Positions 20,664 through 34,272 of a stretch of 64,000 nucleotides of DNA are shown here, in pieces; the first letter of the stretch is position 1, and each line of letters starts with the position of its first letter. This DNA is from Blastocystis sp. Blastoise (lineage: Eukaryota; Sar; Bigyra; Opalinata; Blastocystidae): assembly GCA_039096225.1 (NCBI GenBank), contig JBBPEB010000009.1, positions 1,678,579 through 1,742,578 on the forward strand. The letters run 5' to 3'. The notes under the pieces are model-generated. The model ran no database searches and was not told the origin of the DNA. It saw nothing but the letters and a program-made list of their open reading frames with translations. The translations under genes and the position numbers were made by a program.

Positions 20664-21914
20664 ATGTGTCCTGGTATAAATCAAGAGAATTCTCTCGATT
20701 CAAATAGGGAGTCACCACATGAATCTATTCAAGAATCCAAAATATTTATCTTTCAAGATGAAAGTGTAGTGAGTATTTCGATGTCTCTATTGGAGGAATT
20801 TCCAGAATCATTATTTTCATTAACAATCAAAAGCACAGACAACTATATAGAAGAAGAAGATGCATACTATATTGATTCTCCGCCGCTTTCTATTTGTAAA
20901 TTGATTTTATTTATGGAGAAAAATATTAGTCTTGAGTCTTTAAGTGTAAATGATATTCTTGAAATGTATAACTCAATAGAATATTTCTTTAAAGATGATT
21001 CTATCAAGTATATGATAAAAATGAAATTATTTCTGGAGGAGAAATTTTTACTATTTCTGAAACAGAATCAATGCACCTTGTATTTTTTTTTAGAAAATTT
21101 TACTTTTTATCGTATATAGAGACAATGAATGTTTTCTTTTTGATGAAAATCGTTGCATAACTATGAATTGTATATTAAAAATAATATATATATAAGTATA
21201 TTTTTTTTTAGTATTATTTACAAAGGATATCAATTTTGCATTTCTTCAATATTCAAAATTATTTGATTTCTTTTTAATAACAAAAGTCTCTTTAGGATGT
21301 ATATATATATATAGTATATAATTTGAAACTGTTTTTCTTAGTTGATTTTTCGTATGATATTCCTTATGACTATATATATCCATCAAATCTACATGAAATA
21401 TTCCCAAAATTAGAAATATATGAACTGAGAGGTATATATATATATATATATATATAGATCGCTATAATACTATAAATAGTATTATACTATTGTCAAAAAA
21501 AGGAACTTCGATTAACACCAAAAGATCCTCATTATACAGAATTCTATATAGAATATAAACGACAATATTATGAACTTAATTGTCCTGAATTATATAATTG
21601 GTGTATACATTCAAATTTTGAACTAGATGCCTGTTATATACCTGAAAGTATTTATTTATATTCATCAAACGATCCCCAGAAGAAAAAATATAGAACAACA
21701 GGATATATATATCCAAGTAATAATCATATAGATATCAATGAAGAAATAATGAATGAAAAAGAAGAAGATAAACCTGTTTTATATATTCCTTCATTTTATA
21801 ATGTTTTATGCGAAAATAGAAAAGATGATATAACGATAGAAAAGAAATGTATTAATAAATCTTCAAGATGTAATGCAACATTTTTAGTATTTTCTTATAT
21901 AGATGATTGTGGAA

Positions 21915-21974
<60 letters not shown>

Positions 21975-24298
21975 TCATATTTTAGTTATCTTTTTTATTA
22001 TTTACATTGATATATATACATTATATATATGAAATAGAAATGAATATATCAAATCCGATATTAAAGTATTTATATTCACCAACATTTACATTTTTTATAT
22101 ATAAATGTTTTCCTATTCTTCTAGTTTAAAGTAATTCTTAGAGTCTATTTCTTTTTGTTTTTTAGATGTAACAATTCTTATAGTTTTTGCCCAGAAATAT
22201 ATCTTTATATATCTAATATACCGATTATGAAACAATTAAAAAGCTATCCAATTGATGAAAACATGTTGCCAAAAACACAATTAAAAACTCCCCCTTTTTT
22301 AAAGGCATTACAATATGGTTTTTTTGATTCTATCCAAATACTTACAATTCTTGATGGTATAATATACCAGTTATGTGATTATTTATATATATAGTTATTA
22401 GATTTAATTCTTTTAAAGAGTATATACAGCTATTTGTTAGAATTATCAATACTCATATATTTCCAAATGTTACTACCCTTAAACTTACATATTGTGATGG
22501 TAATTATAATAATGATGAAATATTTCGGGCAATACTTCCTTTTATTACGAGATATCATTTTCCTCGCTTATCTATATATGACTTATCTGATTATATAAAA
22601 CGATTCTGTGAACGTAAGATACATGTCACTATATATTATATGTTTCCTGATTCTTTAATGGAAATAATAGATACAATTATTTTATGTAAGAACGATTCGA
22701 GACTATATGTTGATTTTTATGAATTTAATTCTAAATGTTTTGCTGAAGTAAAAAAGAAACATAATCTTATTATTAATCTAGATTTTTTTGTACATCAGTA
22801 TAATAATGTATGGAAACAATTAATTGATTCAGAAGTAATCAGTATTAGTACACTTTGTATTGATTGTATATTAATTGATATTTCTAAATAAGTTTTATAT
22901 TATATATATAGTTGATGCTAATTATAGAGATGATTATTATTCACTTCTTGACTTAAATAATATTTCAATTAAAAAGATTTTTGTTAGTATGTGTTATTTA
23001 GAAATAGATATATATTAATATAGATTTGAATTACTATTTAAATCGGATCCTTAAAAAAATACCAAATATTCTAAAACGAATAAATTCTAAATCAATTCAA
23101 GAAGTTGAAATTAATATTATAGATTCGGATGATATGAATGACCCAATTTCTTTTTTAAATGATGGACTATCTCTATTATGTTGTAGGAATTACTATACAG
23201 TCACGAAACTGAAAATTAGTATTATATATTTTTTTACATTTTATTTATTATTATATAGATTGCATTTATTTTAATAGTCATGCTGATATTATTCAAGATA
23301 TTAAAATGATAGAAATGAGAAGAGTCTTAACAGAATTCTTTTCATTATTCTCAGATAATATACAATCTTTATATTTATCTTCATTTATAATAAACTATTT
23401 ATTTTTATCAAATGAATATGAAAATCTGTGTTTATGGAATAATCTCCAAGAACTATCAATTGATGTTGGTAGCAGTAATAATGTTTTTAGAGGACGTGAG
23501 CGTGAAGAGTTCCCTGATGAAGTAGTACAAAGGATAGAATGCTTTATAAAAAGTCGGAAACTCATTCATTTGAAATTATTGAATCTTCATGATTATTGGA
23601 CTTTTTCATATATGGTAAACCGTTCTAACTCGCTTTATTCATTTTTTAAAATCATTATAAATATTACACCTGTTTCACTTCCATGTTTGGAACATATCTA
23701 TTTTATTATTCCTTATGATAAGAAGATCGATGTATTTCACATGCTTCCATCTCTTTCTTTTTCATTTAGCAAGCCAATTAGAATGGTTATAATGCATTAT
23801 AATTTTTTCAGAAATGAAAACGGGTTTTCTAAATATTCAGAATATATTTATACTCAATTACAACAGAAATATTCAAGAAATATTACTTATTTAAAATTAT
23901 GTGTCACAAATAGTACATATATGACAAAATATGTGAATTTAATAACAAAAGGGTGTTTTCCTTATTTGATAGAATTGGAAATTGCCGCTTATTCATATGA
24001 AACCTTTTCTAATAATTTAAATCATTCAACAGATTCAACAGATTCTACAGATTCTACAGATTCTACAGATTCTACAGATTCTACAGATTCTACAGATTCA
24101 ACAGATTCTACGGATTCAACAGATTCAACAGATTCAACAGATTCTACAGATTCTAATAACCTATATAGTACAGAAAATTTAAATCCATTAGACGTTATAG
24201 AAAAATTTGATTTTCATGATTATGAATTATTGCTGGAAAAGTATAAACAAGCTTATAACCCTAATTTAAATATTAAAATATACTCAAGAAATATATAA
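20664..24298 (+). CDS. BTB/T1-like LRR-repeat family protein A (spliced, subtelomeric family)
   Basis: First of three paralogues (with 26605-30519 and 36848-40572). ATG follows ...ttcacag. The first long exon (MCPGINQENSLDSNRESPHE...) contains a BTB/T1-like fold pattern: IFIFQDESVVSISMSLLEEF, then DAYYIDSPPLSICKLILFME and an acidic helix. Paralogues show the same pattern as FTFQDET..., SYYIDM..., RVVSFLNEE. Exons from 21340 match B and C in order: DFSYDIPYDYIYPSNLHEIF, then a charged exon, then a series of small LRR-like exons such as THIFPNVTTLKLTYCDG and FPDSLMEIIDTIIL. The last exon (23306-24298) adds a (Ser-Thr-Asp)n tract absent from B and C and ends KIYSRNI. It is probably an intracellular interaction protein. 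KCTD-type BTB domains often bind CUL3, but no function is shown here. The exon near 22000 is the least certain. Confidence 0.6.
21915..21964. repeat. (TA)n microsatellite in an intron of BTB-LRR gene A
   Basis: About 25 TA units follow the exon ending SYIDDCGS. Confidence 0.85.
24026..24151 (+). repeat. 9-bp coding minisatellite, about 14 x Ser-Thr-Asp
   Basis: Tandem tc(a/t)acagat units inside the last exon of BTB-LRR gene A, in frame throughout. TCA and TCT variants of the Ser codon and one ACG are interspersed, so copies have begun to diverge. The product is an acidic, highly phosphorylatable tract (Ser/Thr-Asp is CK2-like). Confidence 0.95.
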
Positions 24299-24739
24299 AA
24301 TAGAGTTGTTCATTAAAAATTGTTGCTTCTTATTTGTATGATCATGATTGTATGTATATAGATTATGTTGCTTTATACTGTAGTAATGCTAAGTCTTATG
24401 TTTTATTTTATTTTATTGGAGCACTCTAGTTTTGTATCAAATTTTTAATTAATAAATATTTAAAAATTGATTAAATATATAATTGCTTTTATATATTTGA
24501 ATTGTACATATAATAAAAGTCTTATTCATTTTTTTTTACATACTCTAAATAGATAAATGAAAATATATTAATAATTAGTGTAAATAAAAAAAAATGTCAT
24601 TTTATTCTTATTAATAAAAAAAGTTTTAATCTGTAATACAGAAAAAACAACATTGTAAATAATAATAAAAGAATAAGATCAATAAGAAAACATATGATAT
24701 TTTAATGAAAAAACGAGTAGAGAATTGCTATGAAACTTA

Positions 24740-26322
24740 ATAGAAATAATATTTTTTGTCCTTCCCCTTACTTTATAATCTTCTAATGTAAAATTATTAA
24801 AAGAATTTGCATTATTAGCATTTACAAATAATGATGATTTTTGAGAAGTATTCATATCAGAATAATAAAATTCACGACAATAAGAATTAGTATTACTATG
24901 ACATTGATCATATATATAGATATCATAACCTAATCCAAATGTTGAACCATTAGAAGAACCACAACCTATACCATAGCTACTATTAGTATTATCATATTTA
25001 GTAGGAGGAATATTATGCTCATTACTTAAAGTAAATAAAAATTCTTTAGAATAAGATTTAGAACTTATATAAATCACATTGAATAATTATATAAATAAAT
25101 ACACCTTTTGAACCAAATTTCTAACTTTGATTTGTGTATCCTCCAAATATATTCATATGATTATTATGACCTATATGTTTGATTAAAGTCACTGTTTCTC
25201 CTTTATTATCACAATATCTATGAAATTTGCTTGCTAAGTAATTATGTTCACTTGCTCTATATATATAAGAATAAGAAAACATAATATAAATATCTAAATA
25301 ATAATTTCCATTTCTTTTTTTCATCAAGCCAATTCACTAATGGAGTTTCAAAACATTTCTTCTTAATTATCGTTGAATCCACAAATACAGTTGGTATTTC
25401 ATTCAAATATGTTTTAACAGCTTCTCTTCCTTGATCACCAAATACACTATACATTTCATTCTCTAATAAGATAATATCTATATTTTTGATTTCTTCTTTT
25501 TTTACATAAAAATAGCCACTTTCTATATATTCAGTAATACACTTCATATACTTATAGCTCATATTCATAGACCTAATATCATTTATATAATCATAATCAA
25601 CATATCCATTGTTATATCTCATTACATAATCATCCCATAAATTATTCTTCATAAAATAATTCTTAATCGTATCATCTTTCTTTCCATTAATATTTAGAGA
25701 AACTTCATCACATTTCTTATATATCTTTTGTTTTTCATCTCTTTTTCCTCTGCATTCTAATAACTCTATAGGAATTGGTAAATTACAAAATTCAAATAAT
25801 TCAAGCAACTTGGCTTGTTCTCGAAACATAATCTGACTATAATCTACAACTTTACCATTCAAGTAATCTATTAAATAATAAACGGATGCATCGTTTCCTC
25901 GATAATCAAGGAAAACATCTCCATCACTTGTTCTCAATTCTTCTTCAGATTGCTCATAAATATATGAATAAGGGATCGAATTGATAATTCTTTTCGATAA
26001 TGAAAATAAAGGACCATTTCCAGAAAAAAAAATAAGCTCAGTATCATCTGTATCACTCGAATTCATTATTTCAGTAGTTTTTCCTTTAGTATTATCTAGA
26101 AAATGTTTCAATTTTGAGAATTTATCACTATTTCTTTGAATACAATCCTCATCAAGATTATACTAAGAGCACCTTAAAGTTTTTGGCCAGAATAGAGTGT
26201 CAAAGAAAGGATAAAAGTGAATCCTTCAACGATCTTTTTTCATTAATTCATCTAAACCACTAACAGCTTCTTTAACTTGATTCAAAGAATCTAAATCAAA
26301 TAAAGCACCTTCTTTTATCATT
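24740..26322 (-). pseudogene. Broken BTB-TLDc gene (copy 1, inverted)
   Basis: Minus-strand paralogue of 32090-33677 and 42029-43548. The start MIKEGALFDLDSLNQVKEAV is recognisable near 26322. After DELMKK the frame is lost: homologous sequence continues in another frame (FTFILSLTLYSGQ) with in-frame stops, then returns at about 26150. The BTB part (ELIFFSGNGPLFSLSKRI, then YLIDYLNGKVVDYSQ) and the KKWKLLFR junction are intact. The TLDc part (SEHNYLASKFHRYCDNKGET, then NIFGGYTNQS) reaches a TAG exactly where both paralogues have the Trp codon TGG (YTDQSW). The following S-S-N-G segment is also altered. Downstream coding (SYSKEFLFTLSNEHNIPPTK, then DQCHSNTNSYC) survives, ending RGR where the others have WGR. 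At least two frameshifts and one nonsense change support pseudogene status. An undetected intron could explain the N-terminal break but not the Trp-to-stop change. Confidence 0.75.
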
Positions 26323-26604
26323 TAAATAGAGTAAAAATAACAAAAAATGAATTTGAATTTTTTTTTCAATTTAAAACTTGCAAAGAAATAATCCAAGGAA
26401 TAAAGCAACATGTCAGCTATTTTTCATAATTTTCATAATCTATCAAAAAATATTGAATATATATTATTCTGTTTTCTAGATAGCCTTAAGTGATTTTAAT
26501 TAATTTGAGTAAGTTTTTAGCAATTAATTAACATATATTTTATATATACCTGTTTTTTATTATGATTCTTGAACTCATTATGTCATTATAGTTCAATTAC
26601 TATC
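26323..26604. promoter_or_regulatory. Divergent upstream region of TLDc copy 1 and BTB-LRR gene B
   Basis: These two genes diverge over only ~280 bases with no coding frame between them. Any shared promoter would lie here. No motif can be identified by eye. Confidence 0.4.
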
Positions 26605-29600
26605 ATGTCAAACGCTGAATTACAGTTATCTGAAGATAAGTGTATGCAAATATAAACTAGAAATATTTATTTTCTTTTAGATTTATTTACTTTTCAAGAT
26701 GAGACAAAATTATGGATTCCTAAAGAATTTATTGAGAAATATCGTCAATTTCCCTTTTATGATATTATTCAACACACTGATAAATATGATGATGGTAGTT
26801 ATTATATAGATATGCTTCCTTTTCATATAGAAAAAGTGATTGTTTTTTTAATGGACAAAAACGTGGATATTTCTTCTCTAAATTTGAAAGATGGTTATGA
26901 TATATATCAAACACTTGTTGACTACTCAGTTACTATTGATAAAGGAGTTCAAAGTGATCTATTAATGCATATTAAAGAATTATTCTATAATTATTTGAAA
27001 GACAATAATTATAATATAAATGGATATAATTGTGAAGACATCGAATCACAATTACCTATAGAATTATTCAGTTTAGAAGAGAAAGGAATACTTATTAATG
27101 GTATTTTATATATTTATTTTATATATATATATAGGATTATTTACACCTCAACGAAAAGATGAGTTATTCTATTATTCATTACTTATTAAAATGATAAATA
27201 TTACTAAAGTTAAAATAGAATGTAAATATATATATTATATTATATATTAATAGAAATATAGATCAATATGCCTCAAATATTCCAGTAGAATATATATGTC
27301 CATCATGTATTAAAGATCTGTTTACATCATTAAAAGAATTAAAGATAACTGGTATATATATAGTTTAAATACATTATTTATCTAGTAAATACGCATTTTA
27401 AGAAAACTAATCAATTATTGAATCCAAATAGCGATGAATACACTAAGGAATATATTCGTTTATTTGGTAAATTAGATTATGAAATAAATCATTCTGAAAA
27501 GTATGAGTGTTACACAAAGTCAGAGATGAATGAATATAATGATAATTCTACTTTAAATCTTAATAATTCATATTATTCCCATGATTTTATTGATTCCTAT
27601 AATGGAAAAAGAAGAAAGATTGAACTGCCAAAATTATTTAAATATGTAGTTAACGAAGCTACATATAATGATGATTATTCAAATATAAACATTAATGAAA
27701 CAAGTGATGAATATATATTAAAAGATCAAATGAGTATTAAATATGATGGTATATATATTTTTTAAATCTTATTTTTTATTATTATTATATATAGATGAAA
27801 CAAATGATAAAACAGTCGTGTAATTTATTATATTATTTTATACTATTATTTTATACTATATATATATGTAATAGTATTGATTTAGTATCTTCTGAACATG
27901 GTATATCTCAATTATTACGTCTTCCTTCCTATTTATGTATTTCAGAAATCATTTTAAATACAGGTAAATAAATATATATAATATATATAATAATTTATTT
28001 TAGATTCTATTTCCCAATATAATTCTTTGGTTTTTATGAAATTATTTGAAGAAAGTCTTTTCGATTGTTTAACTATATTAAATTTTAACGCAAGTATTTT
28101 CTTTTATTGTTATTATTTGCTTTATTATTCAAAATAGTTGAAGTTCTGGCTGATAAAATTGAAAATAATCTTTTTATTAAAATAATGGCAACACATGTAT
28201 TTCCAAATGTTACTGAACTTATATATAGTTATTATGAAAGTATATATATAAATATATATATATATATATTGCTTTAGAATCATTCAAATTATCTTCAATA
28301 AAGAAAGAATGCTTCCCTAAATTACATATTATCAATTACGACATTAAAATAGGTATATTTATATATAATATATAAACTATGATTCTTCATTTAGCTACTT
28401 TTAATTTTGAGTCTCTATTCCCTACTAATTTAATGTCTATAATTGATACTATTCGTATAAATATTATTGATATTGATCAAAAAGAGGAAATAGCTCTTCT
28501 TTTAGATACTTTAGTTTATACTAATTCAATTCATATTGATATAATTGATATATATACATGTATTATGTATACATTTAATATCATAATACTATTAATATAA
28601 TCAATTATATTTATTTACTATTTATATAGATGATTTAGTTTATTATTTTTCACACTTAAATGAATTATTAGAGAAAAATCTTATTACCTTTCATAATCTT
28701 TCTAGTATGAAATATTTCTTTATTATATAAAAATTTCTTTTTTATATATTATATATTATATATATACTATTTTATATAGTTGATTCTTCTCGTTATGAAA
28801 ATATCAACATATTAGACTATATTGAAGATAATAAGCAAAATATTGATAGTTTAAATATAGAATTTGATGGTATTCATTAATATATGTAATAAATATTTTT
28901 TTAATATATAATTATAATATTAATATTGAGTCATTTATAGATAATAATCAAGATGAATTAGATATAAAAAATTCATTAGAAAGATTCTTAAAGAGTAATG
29001 TATTAAAACATTTGAATAGTTTATATATTTCATGTATATTCTATATAAGTGTTATTTCTATTATTATTATTATTATATATAGTTAATGATACTATAAGTA
29101 TAGAATATTTAACATGGATATCAACTCTTTTTAATAATAATGAGTTTAATACTATTCATAAATTAACGATTGATTGTATATTCTATTATAATATATATAT
29201 ATGAATATATATAGTATCTATCAATGAAGATTCATTATCTGAATATTTAACTGCATATGAAAATATTATGGAAAAATTAATTCCAAAGGCTTCTATGGTT
29301 ACAATACAAGGTAATTATTTATATAATTAATAATAATTATTTTGGTAATATAACTATTCTTATTAGATAATACAATGAATTTTATAAATCGATTAATTCC
29401 TAAAGGTTATTTCCATAAAACTACTCAATTAACTCTATGTATATATATATAGATTTAATATATAAATAATGTTTTTATTACAATAAATTATATATTTCAC
29501 CATCTATTTTTTATAAATATTAATTTAGATATTGATGATATACCAGATGATAATTTTTGTAAAATATATACTAAAGATAATTTCCCAAAATTAAAGTCTA

Positions 29601-30519
29601 TCCAGTTTTGTATTTATATTAATAATATAATAATATTTTATATTATATAAATCATGTATATTTATATTTTATCATTATTTAATAATTATTTTTTGTTTAT
29701 TCATATTTGTATATATATAGTGAATGATAATGAAGATGATAATGATGAAGATAATGAAGATGAAGATGATGATGATGATGAAGATGATAATGATGATGAT
29801 AATAATAATAATAATAATAATCATAATCATAATCATAATCATAATCATAATCATAATAATAATAATAATAATAATCAAGAAGGGCTGATTTCTTTTATTA
29901 CAACATTTTGTTCCTATATAAATAATAATAACTTTCCATCCTCAACTACTGTCCAATTATGTGGTATGTCATAAATAAAACTATCCTATTCATAGTCATT
30001 TTTATTATATTTCTATAGATTTTCATCCTATTAATAATTATCTTTATAATCCTAAAAATTCTATATTTCGATATAAATATGATAGTAATTCATTTATGGA
30101 CAGAATTATTGGTACTCAAGGTATATATATAAATACATATACAACATATTATATATATATAGATAAAACGATAAGTAAATATGAGATAGAACAGTTGTTT
30201 GATTGTATAAACGAAAACAAAAATCAAAGTCTAAGAAGGTTAAAATTATGTATTTTTATTCTTATTTCATATACTATTTTTTTATAGTTATTTATGATGA
30301 GGAACAATTATCAAAACTTATCAGTTTTATTACTACTGGAAAATTTCCCAAATTGGAATATTTTATTTTTTCGATGGGTATATATATATAGTTATTTTTT
30401 ATATTATATTATATTGTATAGACAAACATATTTCAACTGAACAAATCAATATATGCAAACAACAACTAAAGAATTCTTCATTTATTCTAGAAAATCATGT
30501 GGATTATAAAATTGACTAA
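26605..30519 (+). CDS. BTB/T1-like LRR-repeat family protein B (about 20 small exons)
   Basis: ATG at 26605 (MSNAELQLSEDK), then a phase-1 intron to YLFTFQDETKLWIPKEFIEK. The N-terminal BTB/T1-like region has DGSYYIDMLPFHIEKVIVFL and ISSLNLKDGYDIYQTLVDYS. A junction exon LFTPQRKDELLYYSLLIKM is shared almost exactly with gene C. The rest is a chain of 25-45 residue exons, each carrying about one LRR-like unit (HVFPNVTELIYSY, CFPKLHIINYDI, NFPKLKSIQFC). They are joined by introns of the form gtatat...tatatag that all seem to split the codon after base 1. One exon near 29720-29880 is an Asp/Glu run followed by Asn-His repeats, an insertion absent from gene C. The last exon ends ENHVDYKID, TAA at 30517-30519. 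Function unknown; the architecture suggests an intracellular binding scaffold. Confidence 0.65.
29720..29878 (+). repeat. Coding low-complexity tract: Asp/Glu run, Asn run, (Asn-His)n, Asn run
   Basis: GATGAT/GAAGAT triplets, then AAT triplets, then AATCAT hexamers within one exon of BTB-LRR gene B. The equivalent exon of gene C (about 39975) has only DIRDEKWWLHFIQKLC, so the tract arose after the duplication. Confidence 0.85.
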
Positions 30520-32089
30520 GAATATTTAATTCTTTATATAAATGATTATTTCTAGCTTATATGATTATTTTTTTTTTATAAATTTCTTGTCTTAATCATT
30601 TTTGGTTTATTAATGTTTCTATAAAATATATATATTATTTTATTAATATTATTTCTTGTTTTATTTTTAAATATTAGTGATTTCATAAAATATTAATTTA
30701 GTATTATATGTAAATGATTATTTTATATAATACTATTTTGGGATTATTATATATTTAATTCTTTAGTATTCATAAAGGATCAACTTCATAAATATTTCTG
30801 CAGAATTCTAATTATCACGATGATATCCTCAACTATGGCTAAAAACAGTTGTTAACGTTGTTTTTAAAAATACATTAAAATTAATGACTTTCTTGATAAA
30901 CAAATTAATTAATATAATAAGAAAACCAATAAGTTTTTACAGTTTATTTTACTTACTATTTTTTACATAACATTTTTCTATTTAAGAACAGTTACTGAGA
31001 AAGTGTTATAAAATAATTAAAACAGATAATTTACTCAAACATATTTTTCATCTTCAATGTGCATAATAGTTTATAATAAAGTATTAGTATATATATTAAA
31101 TAAAAATAATAATGAATCGAGTCATAATTGTATTATTATATGTATTGTTAAGAAATATATTTTAATCTAAATATAATAAGAATAATCGAATATTGGTGTT
31201 TCAATTCTTATTAAGATTATTATATATTAAATATTATTTAAATATAGAATATTATTTGAGAATTATACACAAATTATAGGTAAAATAAAACAATATATAT
31301 TTATTCATGTATCTTTCTATTAATAGACAAGCGACATATATATAATACACATTTTATTATTAATAATTCTTTATTGAATAAAATATCAAAAATACTTATT
31401 CTTCATCATATATATATAGATAATTTAGTATCTATAAGAATATGATGATATGGATGTCTTAATAAATTATTTTATAAATATTAAGAGAATAAGATAGTGT
31501 AAATTTAAAATGGCAGAATAATTAGAAGGAAATAGAAAATAAAGAAGAGATTTTTGTATCTAAAGACTACAGAAGAGATTATATTTGAGTAATGGAAATA
31601 TATTGTGTAAATAAAATATAAAAATAAATAAAAATGTATTAGATTCAGCAGAAATCAGCAATGATTAAAAAGAAAATATAGCTATTCATCTCTAGATAAG
31701 CAATAATTAGTATATATAAATATATAAATGTATGATAAATAAAAATAGAAATATATCTGTTTAAAAGAAGAGACTTATAAAACAAATTGAAAATTAATCA
31801 AGAGATATATACGAATTAAGCATGTGATTATGTCTCTAGCATCATCCAGATTTTATAATATTATTCAGTCTTTTATTTAAAACAATCAATTAGGTAAAGA
31901 TCCACAAGTATCTTTTTAATTTAAAGAATTCTTAGCAGATTCTAGTAGATCCTATTGAGTATTAATCATTTAATATAATATTATTAATTATAAATGAATA
32001 ATAAGAGAATAACAAAGAAATAAAAGAAATAAAAAAAAAAATAAACAAGGGGAAACAAGTATATTTATTTAATTAGCATTATTTCATTA
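30520..32089. other. 1.6 kb gene-free spacer upstream of BTB-TLDc copy 2
   Basis: No exon-like sequence is seen. The segment is AT-rich with many stops in all frames. The corresponding spacer before TLDc copy 3 (40573-42028) is of similar length, as expected for a duplicated unit. Similarity between the two spacers is not obvious by eye. Confidence 0.5.
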
Positions 32090-33677
32090 ATGGTGAAAGA
32101 AAAAGTGTTATTTGATATTGATAAATTTAATAGATTGAAGGAAGATATCAATGTATATGAAGAATTGATGAAAGATGTAGTTAATGTATTTGGATCAGTA
32201 ATGAATCTTGGAATACATTCTGGAATATCGATTAATAGACTTATAAAACATATTGGAGATGATTGTATTCAAAAAGAAGAAGAAAGAAATGAATTTGAAA
32301 AGAATTGTGTTTATGAAAGTAATAATCATGAGAATATGAATGTCAATATGGATGATAATGATGATAATGATATGGATTTGATACGATTTACAAATAATGG
32401 TCCAATATTTCAAATATCGAAATCTGTTTTAGATTCGTTGAAAGGTTCTTTTATTGATGATCAACGCGATGAAGAATATAGAACAAGCGATGGGTCTATA
32501 TATCTTGATTATCCTGGAGATGATGCTTTTATTTATTATTTAATAGATTATTTGAATGGAAAAAAAGTAAATTTTGATTCTTTTTCTTATGAAGAACAAT
32601 TAGAAATATTAGATTTATTTGAATTTTGTGGATTATTGATTCCTTTAGAATTAATAGATTGTAGAGAAAGAAGAGATACTAAGAAAAAGAAATATGAAAA
32701 AGAAGATGAAATAGACTTGATTATAAATGGAAATAAAAATGATATTATTAAAGAATATATAGTAAAGAATGGATTATGGAATGCTTATGTTATGAATTGT
32801 GATAATGGATTTATTCATTATAATCATATTGATAATTGTTTATATATGAATAAGAAATATGAATATATTGAATATATTAGTGAATATGTGAATAATGGAA
32901 TTATAGATATAGAAGAAGACAAGATTATTGATATTAATAAAGAATTATTCGAGAAAGAAATGATTGAATTATTTGGTGAAAAAGGAAAAGAAGAAGCGAA
33001 TTTATATTTAACCATGAGTCCGAAATTTTCTGATTCTTTGATTCTTCGTGATAAAGAGATGGATTATCAATTACAAAAATGGCTTGGTAAAGAAAAGAAA
33101 TGGAAATTATTATTTAGGTATATTATTAATTTATTATATTATATAATTATATATATAGAGCAAGTGAACATGAATATAAAACGAGTGAATTTCATAAATG
33201 TTGTGACAATAAAGGAGAAACAGTAACTATAATCAAACATATAGGTAATAATAATTTTATAAATATATTTGGAGGATATACAGATCAAAGTTGGAATAGT
33301 TCAAATGGTACATTTATTATTTATTTATTTTATTTATATTATTATTCAATACTTCTTCTATAGGTTGGAAATCTTATTCTAAAGAATTTCTATTCACTTT
33401 AAGTAATGAACATGGTATTCTTCCTACTAAATATGATTATACAAACAGTAATAAAAGTTATGCTATTTATTGTCATTCTTCTTATGGTCCTGATTTTATT
33501 GGAAATGATATTTATATTCGTGATCAATGTCATAGTAATAATAATTCTTATTGTGGTAGTAATTATTCGAGTACATGCAATACTCCTCAAAAATCATCAT
33601 TATTTGTAAATACTAATAGTGTTAATTCTGATAATCATTTTACAGTAGAAGATTATGAAGTGTGGGGAAGAATATAA
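32090..33677 (+). CDS. BTB-TLDc protein, copy 2 (apparently intact, 3 exons)
   Basis: ATG at 32090; exon 1 to 33117, exon 2 33159-33307, exon 3 33364-33677, all joins in frame. Residues about 1-60 form an amphipathic helical leader (VKEKVLFDIDKFNRLKEDI). A KCTD/T1-type BTB domain follows (IRFTNNGPIFQISKSVLDSL, then DGSIYLDYPGDDAFIYYLID). After a linker comes KKWKLLFR, the start of a TLDc domain spanning both introns: SEHEYKTSEFHKCCDNKGET, NIFGGYTDQSW, YSKEFLFTLSNEHGI, IRDQCHSNNNSYC, and the terminal EDYEVWGRI. This order matches TLDc proteins. TLDc domains in other eukaryotes are linked to oxidative stress and V-ATPase binding, and BTB-TLDc combinations are common in protists. The role here is unknown. 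Paralogues lie at 42029 (+) and 24740 (-, broken). Confidence 0.85.
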
Positions 33678-34196
33678 ATTATTTTTTTTTAATTATTTTA
33701 TATATAATATATACATCTTTTATTGTCTATATCATGAAGAATATTCTGATTTAATTATATATGTTTGCTGTTTTCTATCAATTAAATATAAAAATTATAT
33801 TGTTTTGTAATTTAATTCTATATATATTAGCGATAAATTAGTTAAAAAATATATTATAATTTGTTCTTAGCAATGAATTCTAATAATAAATTATTGAAAA
33901 TAACCAGATATAACCAAACTATTATATTCATTATTTAAGTAAAAATATTCGTTATATCTATAAATTTCATCGAGTATAATATCTGTGAATGATTTTAGTA
34001 TTTAATAATTCATTTAAAATTATATAATACATATGATAAATAATAATTTTTATTATAGAAATATTTATTTGAATAAATTAGTTATAAAACCTATGTAAAA
34101 AAATATTTTTATTATTTTATATGAAAAATAAATATATTCATAGCATAGTAGACAAAATATATTTTTTATAAAAACTGTTTTTATAAAAACATAAAA
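33678..34196. other. Gene-free spacer downstream of BTB-TLDc copy 2
   Basis: AT-rich with T-runs right after the stop and no open frame of interest. Confidence 0.5.
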
Positions 34197-34265
34197 ATGG
34201 AATCTATTTTATTCAATGAAATATATAACTATTTAAGTATTTCTGATATATGTAGAATAAAATAA
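34197..34265 (+). pseudogene. Possible F-box-like N-terminal fragment next to the transposon
   Basis: A 22-codon frame (MESILFNEIYNYLSISDICR...) stops just before the transposon's left end. The pattern hydrophobic-x2-E-I-x2-YLSI-x-D-I-C-R resembles the first helices of an F-box. Right of the element (36317-36400) an open frame (KNTYNKIKKKVCLKSLFLER) continues until TAA, but a one-base shift separates the two. It may be an F-box-like gene broken by the insertion, or chance. Weak evidence. Confidence 0.3.
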
Positions 34266-34272
34266 AATAATA

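Noticed and set aside
29675-29878. Ile/Met-rich minus-strand frame
   Set aside because: Antisense of the Asp/Asn/His tract of BTB-LRR gene B.
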